From assembly GCF_019805165.1 (NCBI RefSeq), contig NZ_RWIJ01000003.1:509974-573973 (forward strand): 64,000 nt of DNA, written 5' to 3'. The first letter of the stretch is position 1; each line of letters starts with the position of its first letter. Position numbers and translations under genes: made by a program. Below, piece after piece: positions 8,261-16,299 of the stretch. The notes beneath the pieces are model-generated. The model was not told the origin of the DNA, ran no database searches, and saw only the letters and a list, made by a program, of their open reading frames with translations. Origin of the DNA: Azospirillum sp. 412522 (GTDB taxonomy: Bacteria; Pseudomonadota; Alphaproteobacteria; Azospirillales; Azospirillaceae).

Positions 8261-9025
8261 ATGACGACCATGTTCGATCTGGGCGGGAAGACCGCCCTTG
8301 TCACCGGATCGGCCCGCGGGCTGGGCAACGCCATCGCCGAAGGGCTGGCCGAGGCCGGCGCCTCGATCATCCTCAGCGACATCAACCCCAATTCCCTTGC
8401 CGATGCCGCCGCCAGGGCGCGCGACAAGGGCTATACCGTCCATGAATCCGCCTTCGACGTGACGGACGAGGACGCCGTGGCGAAGGCCTTCTCCCAATTC
8501 GACGAGCAGGGCATTTCCGTCGACATCCTGGTCAACAACGCCGGCATCCAGATCCGCAGCCCGCTGGTCGATTTCCCGGCGGCGGACTTCCGCAAGGTCA
8601 TCGACACCAACCTGACCAGCGCCTTCCTCGTCGGGCGCGAAGCGGGCCGCCGCATGGTCGCGCGGCGGGCGGGCAAGATCATCAACATCGGCTCCCTGAC
8701 CAGCGAGCAGGCCCGCGTCACCGTGGCGCCCTATGCCGCCGCCAAGGGCGGCATCCGCCTGCTCACCAAGTCGATGACCGCGGAATGGGCGGAGTTCAAC
8801 GTCCAGATCAACGCCATCGGTCCGGGCTACATCGTCACCGAGATGAACAGGCCGCTGATCGAGAACGAGGAGTTCGACGGCTGGGTGAAGAAGCGCACGC
8901 CCGCCCGCCGCTGGGGCAACCCGACGGATTTGGTCGGCACCGCGGTGTTCCTCGCCTCGCCGGCCTCCGATTTCGTCAATGGACAGCTGATCTTCGTCGA
9001 TGGCGGCATCATGGCCGTCTACTGA
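8261..9025 (+). CDS. SDR oxidoreductase, gluconate 5-dehydrogenase (IdnO)-like
   Basis: A 254-residue classical short-chain dehydrogenase. The cofactor motif TGSARGLG is near residue 16, NNAG near 90, the catalytic Ser in the NIGS segment and the YxxxK as YAAAK near residue 158. The opening MFDLGGKTALVTGSARGLG is typical of gluconate 5-dehydrogenases, which interconvert 5-keto-D-gluconate and D-gluconate. Following an L-idonate 5-dehydrogenase, it would complete the idonate to gluconate conversion. It begins 18 bp after the enolase-family gene and is followed, after 123 bp, by a GntR regulator. Related SDRs reduce 2-deoxy-keto-gluconate or other keto-hexonates, so the substrate is an inference. 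Confidence 0.78.
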   Translation: MTTMFDLGGKTALVTGSARGLGNAIAEGLAEAGASIILSDINPNSLADAAARARDKGYTVHESAFDVTDEDAVAKAFSQFDEQGISVDILVNNAGIQIRSPLVDFPAADFRKVIDTNLTSAFLVGREAGRRMVARRAGKIINIGSLTSEQARVTVAPYAAAKGGIRLLTKSMTAEWAEFNVQINAIGPGYIVTEMNRPLIENEEFDGWVKKRTPARRWGNPTDLVGTAVFLASPASDFVNGQLIFVDGGIMAVY

Positions 9026-9098
9026 TCGTCCGATCCCCCGCCGGGTGGAGATGCCCGGCGGGGCACGCGATTGACTCGGCCGTCAAGGATGCCTAAAC

Positions 9099-9130
9099 AA
9101 CTGGAGTGATCGTATACCAGCGAACCAGTT
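9099..9130. promoter_or_regulatory. Putative GntR autoregulatory site
   Basis: AACTGG (9099-9104) and CCAGTT (9125-9130) flank a GTATACCAG element (9112-9120). On the minus strand the latter reads CTGGTATAC, close to TTGGTACAC upstream of the minus-strand operon. The site is only 19-50 bp before the GntR start, a good position for autorepression. Evidence is pattern similarity only. Confidence 0.4.
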
Positions 9131-9148
9131 CGGTGATCGGAGAGCGGC

Positions 9149-9952
9149 ATGGATGATCCTGATTTCGACGTCTCCCGCCACTTTCAGAAGATCAAGATCC
9201 GGCGTCCGCCCGACATCATCATCGAGCAGATCAGCGACCTGATCGCCCGTCGGATCATCAAGGCCGGCCAGAAGCTGCCGGCCGAACGGGTGCTGGCGGA
9301 GCGCTTCGACGTCAGCCGTGGCACGGTCCGGGAGGCGTTGCGCCGGCTGGAGTTCTTCGGAATCGTCCGCACGTCGCCGCAGAGCGGGACGGTGGTGGAA
9401 AATCTCAGCGAGCACGTGCTGATCGGCCTGATCAGCAACATCCTGAACGCCGGCGACACCAGCCCGGAGATGCTGATCGAGGTGCGCGGCGCGCTGGAGG
9501 CCTTGTCCGCCCGGTTGGCGACCGAACGCGCCCATGGCGCTCAGATCGCCGAAATCCGCAAGGCCCAGCAGCGCATGCGCGAGCAGGCCGAAGCCAACGC
9601 CTACACGCTGGAAGAGGATCTCCTGTTCCACCTCAAGGTGGCTGAAGCGACCAACAACAACCTTCTCCGCTCGCTGATCGCGCTGATGGGCCCCGACGTG
9701 CTCCGCTTCTCGCACCAGCATGCCACCTACAAGGACGGCCGCATGCATGCCGCGGCCAACGAGCATGATGCGATCATCGCGGCCATCGAGAGCGGCAAGC
9801 CCGACGAAGCCGAGAAGCTGATGAAGCAGCATATCGACAAGTCCTACGAGCATTACCGCCGCGACGGCAGCACCGACGCCGCTCCGGTGGACGGCGATTC
9901 TGAGTCCGGGAAGCCGGTTCGCAAGCGGCGCTCCAAGGCCGCGGCCGTGTGA
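9149..9952 (+). CDS. FadR-subfamily GntR transcriptional regulator
   Basis: A 267-residue regulator with an N-terminal winged HTH of GntR type: AGQKLPAERVLAERFDVSRG near residues 39-58 followed by TVREALRRLEFFG. The C-terminal all-helical FCD ligand domain covers about residues 110-235, with candidate metal-binding residues in the segments EDLLFHLKVAEATNN and NEHDAIIAAI. The last about 25 residues are basic (KPVRKRRSKAA). It closes the plus-strand sugar-acid operon and is the likely sensor of its substrate or intermediate, acting as repressor of both divergent operons. The operator candidates at 5447, 5781 and 9112 share TTGGT-type half-sites. Confidence 0.85.
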   Translation: MDDPDFDVSRHFQKIKIRRPPDIIIEQISDLIARRIIKAGQKLPAERVLAERFDVSRGTVREALRRLEFFGIVRTSPQSGTVVENLSEHVLIGLISNILNAGDTSPEMLIEVRGALEALSARLATERAHGAQIAEIRKAQQRMREQAEANAYTLEEDLLFHLKVAEATNNNLLRSLIALMGPDVLRFSHQHATYKDGRMHAAANEHDAIIAAIESGKPDEAEKLMKQHIDKSYEHYRRDGSTDAAPVDGDSESGKPVRKRRSKAAAV

Positions 9953-10146
9953 GCGGCCTTGCCGATCGGGGCATCGGCGGACAGGAGGGGGCGGAGCAGG
10001 ACGGGATGCTGGCGGAACGCGCGGCGACCTGCACTTTGCGGAGCATCGCCATGATCTCGCAGCGGGCCATTGTCTCCACCGGCGCGAAATAAAGTGTTCG
10101 CCAAATATTCCTTCAGATTATCTTCTTCATATTGCTTGAGCGCGGC

Positions 10147-10385
10147 CGGCACCCGGATATCGATAGACGGGCGCGGCCGGTGGATGAACAACGTCTTCAT
10201 CGAACGGCTGCGGCGATCGATGAAGTACGAATGCATCTACCTCCACGCCGTCGAGACGGCGGTGAGGCCAGAGCCCGGATCGGTTACTGGAACGATTACT
10301 ACAACACCGACCGCCCGCACTCGATACTCGCCCGGCAGAAGCCTACGAGGGCACACCGAACCAGATCAGATTGGCGGCATAACAG
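10147..10385 (+). pseudogene. IS3-family transposase C-terminal remnant with frameshift
   Basis: Two reading frames together encode the end of an IS3-type integrase-core transposase. The first frame gives ISIDGRGRWMNNVFIERL, containing the last catalytic Glu region; after a frameshift near 10260 the second frame gives GYWNDYYNTDRPHS. The N-terminal part and the element's left end are missing. It lies beside three other IS fragments, so it marks an insertion hot spot rather than an active element. Confidence 0.75.
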
Positions 10386-10396
10386 GAACCTGAACC

Positions 10397-10497
10397 GTAA
10401 GCGGAGCGTGATCGCACCGGATCAGGCGTTGACGGTGGGCTTCCAGTTCCAGGGGAGCAGATCGGCAAGGCGTGCGGCGGGGTAGCCGTTCACCATG
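10397..10497 (-). mobile_element. IS66-family terminal fragment (TnpC C-terminus plus inverted repeat)
   Basis: On the minus strand, 10497 to 10422 encodes the typical TnpC tail, with LADLLPWNWKPTVNA before the stop. Just outside it, 10397 starts with GTAAGCGGAGCG, which matches the conserved GTAAGCG terminus of IS66-family elements. The fragment is cut at about 10497, exactly where the IS5-type end begins. Only one end survives, so it is inactive. Confidence 0.65.
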
Positions 10498-10516
10498 GCG
10501 TTGTTGCATAAATCGG
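10497..10516. repeat. IS5-type terminal inverted repeat
   Basis: GGCGTTGTTGCATAAATCG resembles the GGCTTTGTTGAATAAATC-type terminus of IS5/IS903-like elements. It lies about 35 bp beyond the stop of the IS5-family transposase fragment and marks the element's right end against the IS66 fragment. Confidence 0.5.
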
Positions 10517-10549
10517 CCTGCGGGCGAACTGCCCACTATCTCCCGGGTT

Positions 10550-11000
10550 TCAGGCGAGCTTGCGTGGAACCGGCATTCCGAGGCTGGTCATCCGATTCAG
10601 GACGGCGCAGGCGATCCGGGCCTCGACCTTCTGAACGGGCAGAGTCCTGGCCCGGAGGCTCCGTCCGATGAGAACCTTGTAGCGGAAGAAAGCGGTTTCC
10701 ACGAGGGCGCGCCTTCCATAGCCGGTCGCCGCCTGCCAGCTCATTCGGCCCTTCTCGGCGATCTGCTGGATGTGGTGGTCGCGCTGAGCGGGAGTGGTGT
10801 CGGCCTTCTGGCCCAGCACCGCCGTAGCGCGGGGCGGGATGATCACCGCGGCAGTGGGGTGCCGCTCGGAAATGGCGCGGTAGACGGGATCTCCATCATA
10901 CGCGCCGTCCGCCAGCACCGCTTTGACCGGGCCGGGGATCTGGTCGAGCAAGGGGCCGACCTGGGAGGCGTCGCCGTCCTCGGTGGCGGTCAGCTCCACA
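10550..11000 (-). pseudogene. IS5-family transposase, C-terminal part only
   Basis: About 150 residues of an IS5-type DDE transposase are open: the ADGAYDGDPVYRA segment with a catalytic Asp, AAVIIPPR, and the C-terminal VETAFFRYKVLIGR with the catalytic Glu, ending MTSLGMPVPRKLA. The N-terminal half is absent. Upstream of about 11000 the sequence changes to an IS6-type transposase in another frame, so this is a fusion scar. The apparent 167-codon ORF starting at 11053 is not a natural protein start. Confidence 0.75.
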
Positions 11001-11319
11001 GGAAGTTGATCGTCTGTCCTCGCGCATCGACAGCGCGGTACAGATCCATCCACTAGCTCCTCACCTTCACGTGGGTCTCGTCCACTCGCCAGGAGCCCGT
11101 GGTCATGCGCAGATGCGGGCGCAGGCGCTTGTCCAGTTGCGGCGCATAAGCCTGGACCCAGCGGTAGAGGGTCGTATGATCGACCGTCACGCCGCGGTCG
11201 GTCACCATCTGCTCGAGATCACGGTAGCTGATCCGGAATTGCAGGTACTAATGCACCGTCCACGGGATCACCTCCGCCGAGAACTGCCGGCCCTTGAACG
11301 GGCTTTTGCCGCTGCGCAT
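11000..11319 (-). pseudogene. IS6-family transposase N-terminal half with two amber codons
   Basis: The minus strand from 11319 reads MRSGKSPFKGRQFSAEVI, the standard opening of IS6/IS26-type transposases, followed by YRDLEQMVTDRGV, the VDHTTLYRWVQAYAPQLDKR segment and GSWRVDETHVKV. In-frame TAG codons occur at 11250-11248, where the family normally has Trp in the RWYLQF-type motif, and at 11055-11053. The reading ends at YRAVDARGQTINF and is joined to an IS5-family tail. The gene is dead and truncated. Confidence 0.75.
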
Positions 11320-11378
11320 CACCCTATCACCCCGGCCACCGAAAAAGACTGGATTTTAACCGATCGCCACCCGGACGC

Positions 11379-11396
11379 AAACGCTGCAACAGAACC
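11379..11396. repeat. IS6-type terminal inverted repeat
   Basis: On the minus strand this reads GGTTCTGTTGCAGCGTTT, closely matching the GGTTCTGTTGCAAAGTTT-type ends of IS6/IS240-like elements. It lies about 60 bp outside the transposase start, the expected distance. The opposite end was not found. Confidence 0.6.
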
Positions 11397-11443
11397 CGCA
11401 ACGGCTCCCCCTTAATCTGAAGGGCCGGGCGACCGGTCGGGGA

Positions 11444-11626
11444 TCAACTCTTGGCGCTGCTGTTTGGGTTCCGCCTGTCCTTGGGCGTGATCGGTCCCTT
11501 GCGGCCCTTCGACCCGCCGTTCCATTCCTGCGCCTGACGGATGTGATCACCGCCGTCCCGGTCGTTCGGCCGGCTCTTGCTGCCGCTGACGGCTTTGCGA
11601 CGGAGATGGTCTTCGTCTTCGGTCAT
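11444..11626 (-). CDS. Small hydrophilic hypothetical protein (60 aa)
   Basis: A 60-residue, highly charged protein with no membrane segment and many Lys, Arg, Gly and Ser residues. The ATG is preceded by a good ribosome site (GAGAGGAGACGACC), which is the main reason to call it. It lies on the same strand as the HhH and DUF2267 genes, 24 bp downstream of the HhH stop, so it may be the last gene of that small operon. I recognise no family. The composition recalls small stress-induced or nucleic-acid-associated proteins, but that is only a guess. Confidence 0.5.
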   Translation of the reverse strand: MTEDEDHLRRKAVSGSKSRPNDRDGGDHIRQAQEWNGGSKGRKGPITPKDRRNPNSSAKS

Positions 11627-11649
11627 GGTCGTCTCCTCTCAAGTTCCGT

Positions 11650-11871
11650 TCAGGATCCGTCTGCGTTTCCCACCTCGACCCGGTCGAGCAGGTCGTCAAC
11701 GGTGACGCCCTGCAGTGTCGTGGCGAGGGTGATCTCCTCGACGCGGCGAAAGCGGCCGTGCGTCTTGCGGTAGTCGATGATGGCGGCAGCCTGTTCTTCG
11801 CCGATGCCGGGGATCGTCAGCAACTGCTCCTTGCTCGCGCGGTTGATGTCGAGTTTCAACTTCCTGTTCAT
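11650..11871 (-). CDS. ComEA-like helix-hairpin-helix protein
   Basis: A 73-residue protein that is essentially one double HhH domain: LDINRASKEQLLTIPGIGEE followed by AAAIIDYRKTHGRF and VEEITLATTLQGVT. This is the DNA-binding tail seen in ComEA competence proteins. No signal peptide or membrane anchor is present, unlike true ComEA, so it would stay in the cytoplasm. The ATG at 11871 has a GAGGGAG ribosome site. It follows the DUF2267 gene by 17 bp and is probably cotranscribed with it. Confidence 0.72.
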   Translation of the reverse strand: MNRKLKLDINRASKEQLLTIPGIGEEQAAAIIDYRKTHGRFRRVEEITLATTLQGVTVDDLLDRVEVGNADGS

Positions 11872-11888
11872 GGCTCCCTCGCCCCGCA

Positions 11889-12446
11889 TCAGTGCGATAC
11901 CTCTGTCGACGGTGCCGGCGAGGCTTGCGGCGAGGTTTGGCCAGTCCCCTCGTCGAGGACCGTCCCACGGTCGATTTCCACCAGCGTCACGGCGGCTTCC
12001 GCAATGGCGCTGCGCTCCGCGCGCGAAGAGGTCCACAGGGCGCGCAGCTCCATGGGAAGCTGCCCGATGACATCGTCGACTTCGCCCGGCGAGACATGGC
12101 GGGCGAGCAGCGCGAAGACGCACCGAGTCGCCAGATCCGGATCGATCTCCCCGTGGCCGGGAGCCCGGTCGCGCACGCCGTCCAGGAACTCCTGGACGGT
12201 CCGCACCCGTGTGGGATTGACCGCGGGTTTCCAGCTGTTGAAATATAGGCCGCAGACGATCATCGGCAGTTGTGCCGCAAGCTGCGCCGCCTCATCGACC
12301 GTCAGCCGGTCGCGCAGTTCGTGGAGAACGGTCCGCAGGGCCGCATAGGCGGTGTCCTTGCTCGCGGCCTGCATGTCCTCGAGGAGTTCGTTGAGCCAGA
12401 TGTCGGCTTCCTGGACCGTCCGGTTGATCGCGGCTGGTCTGTCCAT
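11889..12446 (-). CDS. DUF2267 domain protein
   Basis: A 185-residue soluble protein with the two helical repeats of DUF2267: a segment with YAALRTVLHELRDRLTVDEA, then AAQLPMIVCGLYFNSWKP, and a second copy with CVFALLARHVSPGEVDDVIGQLP. The DUF2267 family has no known reaction; genes of this family often sit near stress, heat-shock or redox genes in Proteobacteria. It heads a small minus-strand group with an HhH protein and a 60-residue ORF, and lies next to a broken PEBP gene. The C-terminal 25 residues are low-complexity. Confidence 0.8.
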   Translation of the reverse strand: MDRPAAINRTVQEADIWLNELLEDMQAASKDTAYAALRTVLHELRDRLTVDEAAQLAAQLPMIVCGLYFNSWKPAVNPTRVRTVQEFLDGVRDRAPGHGEIDPDLATRCVFALLARHVSPGEVDDVIGQLPMELRALWTSSRAERSAIAEAAVTLVEIDRGTVLDEGTGQTSPQASPAPSTEVSH

Positions 12447-12500
12447 TCCTATCCTCCTTATCGGCTGTCGCGTTCATTGCGGCTTCGGCGATCCGAAGCG

Positions 12501-12794
12501 CTAGCGCGCATAGGTGCCGACCAGTTCAGCTTCGCCCAGCAGGTGCTTGCCGACCTCCTTGCGCACCTCGTCGATCGTCGCCTTTGGCCCGAGGCCGAGC
12601 GCCTCCACGTCCAACGCCATAAGGCGGAAGCGGTAATGGTGCGCGGCGTGCCCGCGGGGGGGATTGGGGCCATCGTAATGCGCATGGCCATAACCGTTGA
12701 TGCCGTGTCCCAGGCTTTCGGTCTTGGCGCCCTGTGTGGTGCCTTCGGGCAGACGGTCGCGCTCGGCCGCGATGTTGTAGACCGTCCAGGCCCG
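12501..12794 (-). pseudogene. YbhB/YbcL (PEBP) family protein, N-terminally truncated
   Basis: The minus strand encodes about 97 residues of the C-terminal half of a phosphatidylethanolamine-binding-like protein: WTVYNIAAERDRLPEG, GYGHAHYDGPNPPRG, HHYRFRLMALD and LLGEAELVGTYAR. Bacterial YbhB/YbcL proteins are about 150-180 residues; the ligand-pocket N-terminal half is missing. At about 12790-12800 the sequence changes to an integrase-like gene in a different frame on the same strand. A deletion or excision has joined the two, so the product is unlikely to be functional. Confidence 0.75.
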
Positions 12795-13722
12795 CTGAAG
12801 CCGCGGCAGAGGACGTCGTGACGAGCACGGACGCCGCCGCAGCGACGCCGGGCTGAGCGGCCTGGGAGTGCGGGTGGGCTTCCACCTCCTTCTGGTTGGG
12901 CACCGGGCTGGCGTTGGGTTCAACGGGGTCGATTGATGCCACGGGGGCCGCGACCAAGGAGGACTGCGCGGTCGGCTGCGCAGGCATGACGGTCGGCACC
13001 AGCGCCGGTGCCGACGGCGCCACGACGCTGGCGGGCCGCCTATCGGTCCCGGAAACCGCATTGCCCGACGGCGCGCCGGCCGGCATGCCGAACGTCATGC
13101 TGCTGACCGGCAAGGGCGGCAGGACGTCCGCGAGGTCGTCGTCGTAGTGGTTCTGTTCCCGTTCGGCGTTGATGCGGTGGACGCGGGGAAGCCCGCGCAG
13201 CACCAGCCGCGCGAGGTAGCTGTGCTCGGCCGTCTCCGCCGCCGGCACCGGCAGGCCGACGGTGACGGCGCGCTCGAGCACCGCGCGGGCGGCGTCGAGC
13301 CGGTTGTGCCGGACGGCGTCCTCGATGGTGGCGACCGCGTCCAGCTCGGCCTGGACCCGCCGGGCGATCTCCTCCGGCCCCCGTTCCCCGCCCAGGGCAC
13401 GCGCCACCTCCGCCCGTTCCAGCTCGCCGAGCAGGATCGGTTGGAGGAGGGCGCGGAGCGCGCTGGTGTCGATGGTGCCGGCCTGCATGACCTCGCCGAG
13501 GAGTGCGAGCACGGCATCGACCACGACGCTGAGACGCCGCCCTCGCTGCCGTGCGAGGCCGGGCATATTGGTCCGCAGGGAGAGGCGTATCTCCCGACCA
13601 GCAATTTTTTTCGACAAATTTTCCGGGGCGCCGTCATCCCCGACCGCAGCCCCACACACTGGCAGAATCCTGCGCCACCAGTAGACGGATCCGCGGCGGT
13701 AGAGATGGACCCCAAGCGACAT
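12795..13722 (-). pseudogene. Truncated tyrosine-recombinase-like gene (N-terminal domain only)
   Basis: From an ATG at 13722 the minus strand opens with MSLGVHLYRRGSVYWWRR and continues with EIRLSLRTNMPGLARQRG, the look of the N-terminal arm-binding domain (DUF6538-like) of phage-type integrases. A helical segment with YLARLVLRGLPRVHRIN follows, then a Pro/Ala-rich linker. The catalytic domain with its R-H-R-Y residues is absent: the frame runs into a PEBP gene fragment at about 12795. The integrase call rests on the N-terminal pattern from memory. Breakage points to past excision of an island at this spot. Confidence 0.55.
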
Positions 13723-13989
13723 CCCCGGCACTCCCCCGTGAAGGGCGCCGAACCGTCGTTGGCACAGGCCGATGGCACAGTTGGGGGACCAGCCTGCTGG
13801 CTTCACCCTAAGTGCCTGATGCGCAAGGATTTCTAGGAAAGGTGGGGTGGCTCGTTCGCCGTGCCCCGTGGTGTGGGCGGGTTTATAGCGACCACATGTC
13901 GGGCTGTGAAGAGCTTTTTTCGCTTCGAAGTCATTTTTTTCTGCGGCCCTTCGCCGGCCCGGTTTTTCCAGGCCGGCGGCACCCATCGG
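13723..13989. other. Gap between integrase remnant and malQ, no gene seen
   Basis: About 270 bp without a convincing ORF. Two T-rich runs occur (near 13915 and 13935), which is unusual for this DNA. I looked for a tRNA that could serve as an attachment site next to the integrase remnant and saw none. Confidence 0.4.
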
Positions 13990-16194
13990 TCAATGCGGGA
14001 CGATGCCCGCCATCGGAGCGACAATCCGACGGAGATCCTCGTCGGATGCCAACTCCTCAAGCTTGCGGGGAAGGCGACGGCGCCAGTTGGGGTGCTGGTC
14101 CACCGTGCCGGGAAGGTTGGGCTGCTCGTCGTCCGCCAGAGCATCCTCGATCTGCGCCATCACGATACGGGACGGCGTGCGGGCCAGATAAGCGTGGACG
14201 GCGGCGGACAACTCGACCCGGAAAGGCTGGTCGCCATCCTCGGCGGGATAGCTGTCGGGGCGCAGCCCCTCGCGCGTCAGCGCCTGCAGCAGGCGCCAGC
14301 GGTCGACGCCACGGTCCCAGCGGTCCTTGTCGCGGCTGGCATCGTCGGGGTAGAGGCCGAGACGCTGGCGCCAGTCGAGGTCGCGGCCGGTCCAAAAGCC
14401 CTTGAAGGGGGCCAGATCGTGGGTGCTGACCGTCGCCATGGAACCTGCCGGATAGTCGCTGGGCGGCTTGAAGCCGCCGTCGGCGGTGCGTTCGAAATAG
14501 AGCACCCGGTAGCTGAGGATGCCCGCCTGCTCCAGCGCCGGTCGGAAACCCTCCGGCACGGTGCCCAGATCTTCGCCGATCACGACACAGCGGTTGCGCC
14601 GGCTCTCCAGCGCCACGATGCGCAGCAGGTCGTGGAAGGGATAGGCGACATAGGCACCGGGGCTGCCATCCTCGGGAATCCAGAACAGATGCTGCAGCGC
14701 CATCACATGGTCGATCCGCAGAGCCGCGGCATGGCGCATGTTGGCGCGCAGAAGCTCGACGAAGGGGCGGTAGGCGGATTCGCGCAGGCCCAGCGGCGAC
14801 AGAGGGGCAAGGCCCCAGTTCTGCCCGTTCATGTTGAACTGGTCGGGCGGCGCCCCGACATTGGCGCCCTGCACCAGCATCGAGGGGTCGGCCCAGGCGG
14901 ATCCGCCGCCGGGATGGACGGCGACGGCAAGGTCGCGATAGAAGCCCATGGCAAGGCCGGCGGACCGCCCGCGCGCCGCAGCCTCGCCCAACTGGCGGTC
15001 GGCCTCGAACTGCGCCCAGGCGAAGAAATCGACGCGGTCGGCATGCCCCATGGCGAAGGCGGCAACTTCGGCGCTTCGCGGATCCTGGAAGGCCGCTGGC
15101 CAAGTCCGCCACATCCACTGCGAAGGGTCCTGGCGGAAGAAATGCTCGTGCAGGGCATCGAACAGGGCATGGCGGTCCAGCGCCTCGCCCATCTCCCGCC
15201 GGAAGGCGGCATAGGCGGCCTTGCGCGGGTGGTCGTCGGATAGGCCGCGGAAGCGGGTGTGCAGAGCTTCCAGCAGCGGCAGCTTCAGCGCGGAGACGGC
15301 GGGATAATCGACCAGCTCCGCCTGCCGTGCCGCGGCCAGCGTCGCCTGGAAATCGGGGTCCTCGATCCGGGCGCGCAGATCATCGGCACCGGCGAATTCC
15401 GGAACGGCGGCCGGGTCGATGTAGAGGATGTTGAGGAACTGGCGGCTGGACGGCGAATAGGGACCGATGTGGTTGGGGTCGGCCGGGAACAGGGCGTGCA
15501 GCGGGTTCAGACCGACCAGCCCGGCCCCCAGCCGGCCGACGACCTCGGCGAAGCCGGCGAGGTCGGCGAAATCGCCCATGCCCCAGTCCTGCTCCGAGCG
15601 CAGCGAATAGACCTGCAACCCGATGCCCCAGCTGCGGCCGCCCGGCACCATCTCCTCCACCGTCACGCAGCGCTCCGGCGCCACGATCAGGGTGGTGGAG
15701 CCGGACGGCCCCGCAGACGGCTCCGCAGTTCCGCCGGCAGCCTCCACATGCAGATCCAGCCGGTGGTAGCCGATGGGCAACGACACCGGCAGCAGGGCGC
15801 CCAATGCGCGGCGCTCATACGGCTTGCCATCCAGCGTGGTTCGGTCGGCGACGGGCAGGTCACGGACTGCGATGCGACCGCCCTGGGGCGTCCCGCCCTC
15901 CGGCGTCAGCTCCCAGGCGAGCATGCCGTCGTCCAGGCCAGCCGGCAGGGCGACGCCCAGATCGATCCCCTGCCCTTCCCCGGTCACGAACACCGGCGGC
16001 AGCGGGCGGTCCCACGACCGGCGTTCGACCGTGCGCAGGCTGTCGGCGACCTGCTCGTCCGTGGCGGCCTGCAACCCCATGGCGGCGACCAGCGCCCGCT
16101 TGGTCGCGGCGGAGGTCTCGCGCCGGTTGCCCCAGATGTCGTGATAGTGGGGTTCGAGTCCAAGCAGATCGGCCAGACGGTCGAGATCACTCAT
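13990..16194 (-). CDS. malQ: 4-alpha-glucanotransferase (amylomaltase)
   Basis: A 734-residue GH77 enzyme that transfers alpha-1,4-glucan chains between maltodextrins. The catalytic residues are visible: nucleophile Asp in ALRIDHVMAL, acid/base Glu in VIGEDLGTVPEG, and the third Asp in STHDLAPFKGFW. The N-terminal about 200 residues form the extra domain typical of longer bacterial MalQ proteins (MSDLDRLADLLGLEPHYHD onward). It sits at the end of a minus-strand alpha-glucan group after a response-regulator-like gene, glgX, glgB and treS-mak, and would recycle short chains released by debranching. A gap of about 105 bp from the upstream gene leaves room for its own promoter. Confidence 0.93.
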   Translation of the reverse strand: MSDLDRLADLLGLEPHYHDIWGNRRETSAATKRALVAAMGLQAATDEQVADSLRTVERRSWDRPLPPVFVTGEGQGIDLGVALPAGLDDGMLAWELTPEGGTPQGGRIAVRDLPVADRTTLDGKPYERRALGALLPVSLPIGYHRLDLHVEAAGGTAEPSAGPSGSTTLIVAPERCVTVEEMVPGGRSWGIGLQVYSLRSEQDWGMGDFADLAGFAEVVGRLGAGLVGLNPLHALFPADPNHIGPYSPSSRQFLNILYIDPAAVPEFAGADDLRARIEDPDFQATLAAARQAELVDYPAVSALKLPLLEALHTRFRGLSDDHPRKAAYAAFRREMGEALDRHALFDALHEHFFRQDPSQWMWRTWPAAFQDPRSAEVAAFAMGHADRVDFFAWAQFEADRQLGEAAARGRSAGLAMGFYRDLAVAVHPGGGSAWADPSMLVQGANVGAPPDQFNMNGQNWGLAPLSPLGLRESAYRPFVELLRANMRHAAALRIDHVMALQHLFWIPEDGSPGAYVAYPFHDLLRIVALESRRNRCVVIGEDLGTVPEGFRPALEQAGILSYRVLYFERTADGGFKPPSDYPAGSMATVSTHDLAPFKGFWTGRDLDWRQRLGLYPDDASRDKDRWDRGVDRWRLLQALTREGLRPDSYPAEDGDQPFRVELSAAVHAYLARTPSRIVMAQIEDALADDEQPNLPGTVDQHPNWRRRLPRKLEELASDEDLRRIVAPMAGIVPH

Positions 16195-16299
16195 GCAGGG
16201 TCCCCGCGGGTTGTACGGAAATCAGGGTGGGGCTTAGGGATTGGGATGGCGGTCCGCGGCGTCAATGCCGCCCGGCGGTCTATGCCATCGGCACTTCCA

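Noticed and set aside
10550..11053. An intact 167-aa transposase
   Set aside because: Its first residues come from an IS6-type gene read in the wrong frame, and the rest is only the C-terminal half of an IS5-type enzyme.
12526..13986. One continuous 486-codon gene on the minus strand
   Set aside because: The frame only appears continuous: it is integrase-like up to about 12795 and then out of frame with a PEBP fragment, so it is a scar rather than one protein.
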